Part shown: positions 63,595 through 64,000 of the stretch, piece after piece
Layout of the letters: each line of letters opens with the position of its first letter
Position numbering within the stretch: position 1 is the first letter of the stretch
Origin: Catellatospora sp. IY07-71
Lineage (GTDB): Bacteria > Actinomycetota > Actinomycetes > Mycobacteriales > Micromonosporaceae
Length of the DNA: 64,000 bases
Direction of reading: 5' to 3'
Assembly (NCBI RefSeq): GCF_018326265.1
Contig: NZ_AP023360.1
Location: 6,693,001-6,757,000 of the forward strand
Made by a program: the position numbers and the translations under genes
The notes under the pieces: model-generated
The model's input: only the letters and a program-made list of their open reading frames with translations
The model's database searches: none
What the model was told of the DNA's origin: nothing

Positions 63595-63696
63595 TTAGCC
63601 AGTCACGACAGATCGCAACGACCCTGGATCGACCAAATCGGACTTTCTGCGCTCGAGATTAAGTGAAGCAGACCGATCCAGCTCGACCTTGGTCAT
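63595..63696 (-). CDS. Possible 33-residue small protein upstream of protease
   Basis: ATG 63696 begins MTKVELDRSASLNLERRKSD, followed by LVDPGSLRSVVTG and a stop. GAAGG and AAGGA lie upstream. It is charged with a short hydrophobic tail and sits 38 bases before the secreted protease. A leader peptide, small regulator or chance frame are all possible. Confidence 0.35.
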   Translation of the reverse strand: MTKVELDRSASLNLERRKSDLVDPGSLRSVVTG

Positions 63697-63780
63697 ATCC
63701 TTGCGACCTTCACGGCACTCAGAGTCCGGATCGGCCGGCGACAACCGTCGCGTCCGCGCGCCGGACCCGTGGCCTACAGC

Positions 63781-63805
63781 AGTGTCGCGACCACAGCGCG
63801 ACACT
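63781..63805. promoter_or_regulatory. Inverted repeat before the last gene
   Basis: AGTGTCGCG and CGCGACACT are perfect 9-base arms with a 7-base centre (63781-63805), 35 bases upstream of the GTG at 63840. It may be an operator. Confidence 0.4.
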
Positions 63806-63839
63806 AGCCGATGTCGGGGGGCGCCGTTATGGTGCCGCC

Positions 63840-64000
63840 GTGACGATCGAAGACGGCTGGATCGCGTTCGACCTGGGCAGGTTTCGCAGGCACGAAGCTG
63901 AGTTCGCCACCTACAGCGGAAGCTCGCCCACCGCGCTGCCGACATTGCCGGTCGCCCATCCGGGTGGTCTGCACGCCTGGATGCGGGAGCTGGTGCCGCT
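63840..64000 (+). CDS. Hypothetical protein (3' end outside window)
   Basis: From GTG 63840 the frame stays open to the window end for 53 residues (VTIEDGWIAFDLGRFRRHEA, then TYSGSSPTALPTLPVAHPGG and HAWMRELVPL). No family is recognisable from this part. GGGGGGCG lies 14 bases upstream and gives weak support for the start. Confidence 0.5.
   Translation, partial: MTIEDGWIAFDLGRFRRHEAEFATYSGSSPTALPTLPVAHPGGLHAWMRELVP

Overview
The window is very GC-rich, with nearly every third codon position G or C, many GTG starts and AGGAGG-type ribosome binding sites. The gene content (CsoR, SARP-type regulator remnants, STAS/HATPase anti-sigma modules, DUF2510, Spo0M, poxvirus-type topoisomerase IB, secreted GH30 and trypsin-like enzymes) points to a soil filamentous actinomycete. 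A Micromonosporaceae member is likely, but that is inference. No rRNA, tRNA or CRISPR array was recognised.

Layout. 1-423: 3' end of an NlpC/P60 hydrolase. 442-8825: a copper-resistance island. It holds a CPD-motif P-type ATPase, CsoR, a DUF305 lipoprotein with a small membrane protein, and an operon copZ / secreted His-rich protein / copA / [2Fe-2S] protein. Six near-palindromic sites of the form ATACCCCnnnGGGGTAT lie in front of the transcription units. 9006-12252: a SUFU-domain protein, a secretory lipase, a small lipoprotein and a decayed TPR fragment. 12253-19573: a 2320-residue RHS protein with a HINT domain and an unrecognised 120-residue C-terminal tip, followed by its probable immunity gene. 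20159-25795: a GT4 glycosyltransferase, a broken CheB/CheR-PAS locus, two paralogous STAS-HATPase proteins and a STAS antagonist. 25856-27444: a zinc alcohol dehydrogenase and a DUF2795-like protein.

27956-34241: a tightly overlapping operon of CapA, a two-sensor HAMP membrane protein, PgsB, PgsC and an NlpC/P60 hydrolase. This is a poly-gamma-glutamate (PGA) synthesis locus. A convergent lipoprotein resembling PGA hydrolases follows (34257-35177). 35379-39364: mostly small membrane or hypothetical genes and an SDR. 39402-43983: ArsR and MerR regulators, two coupled CNNM/CorC membrane proteins and a Spo0M-like protein, ended by a perfect 44-bp palindrome. 44122-48587: an integral membrane protein, a ricin-type lectin fragment, and a secreted GH30 glycosidase with a divergent LacI regulator and repeated operator-like boxes between them. 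48589-54955: DUF6766, topoisomerase IB, a pentapeptide-repeat protein and several uncharacterised, partly zinc-ribbon proteins.

54956-64000: a gene graveyard (trypsin, SARP/AfsR, copA and beta-lactamase fragments) around a hemerythrin gene and three TPR proteins. Two of the TPR proteins stop exactly where related proteins continue into a CHAT protease domain. The region ends with a secreted trypsin-like protease and the start of a further gene. The strongest candidates for new biology are the RHS toxin tip with its immunity gene, the actinobacterial PGA synthesis/hydrolysis locus with an inserted sensor, and the CHAT-less TPR trio.
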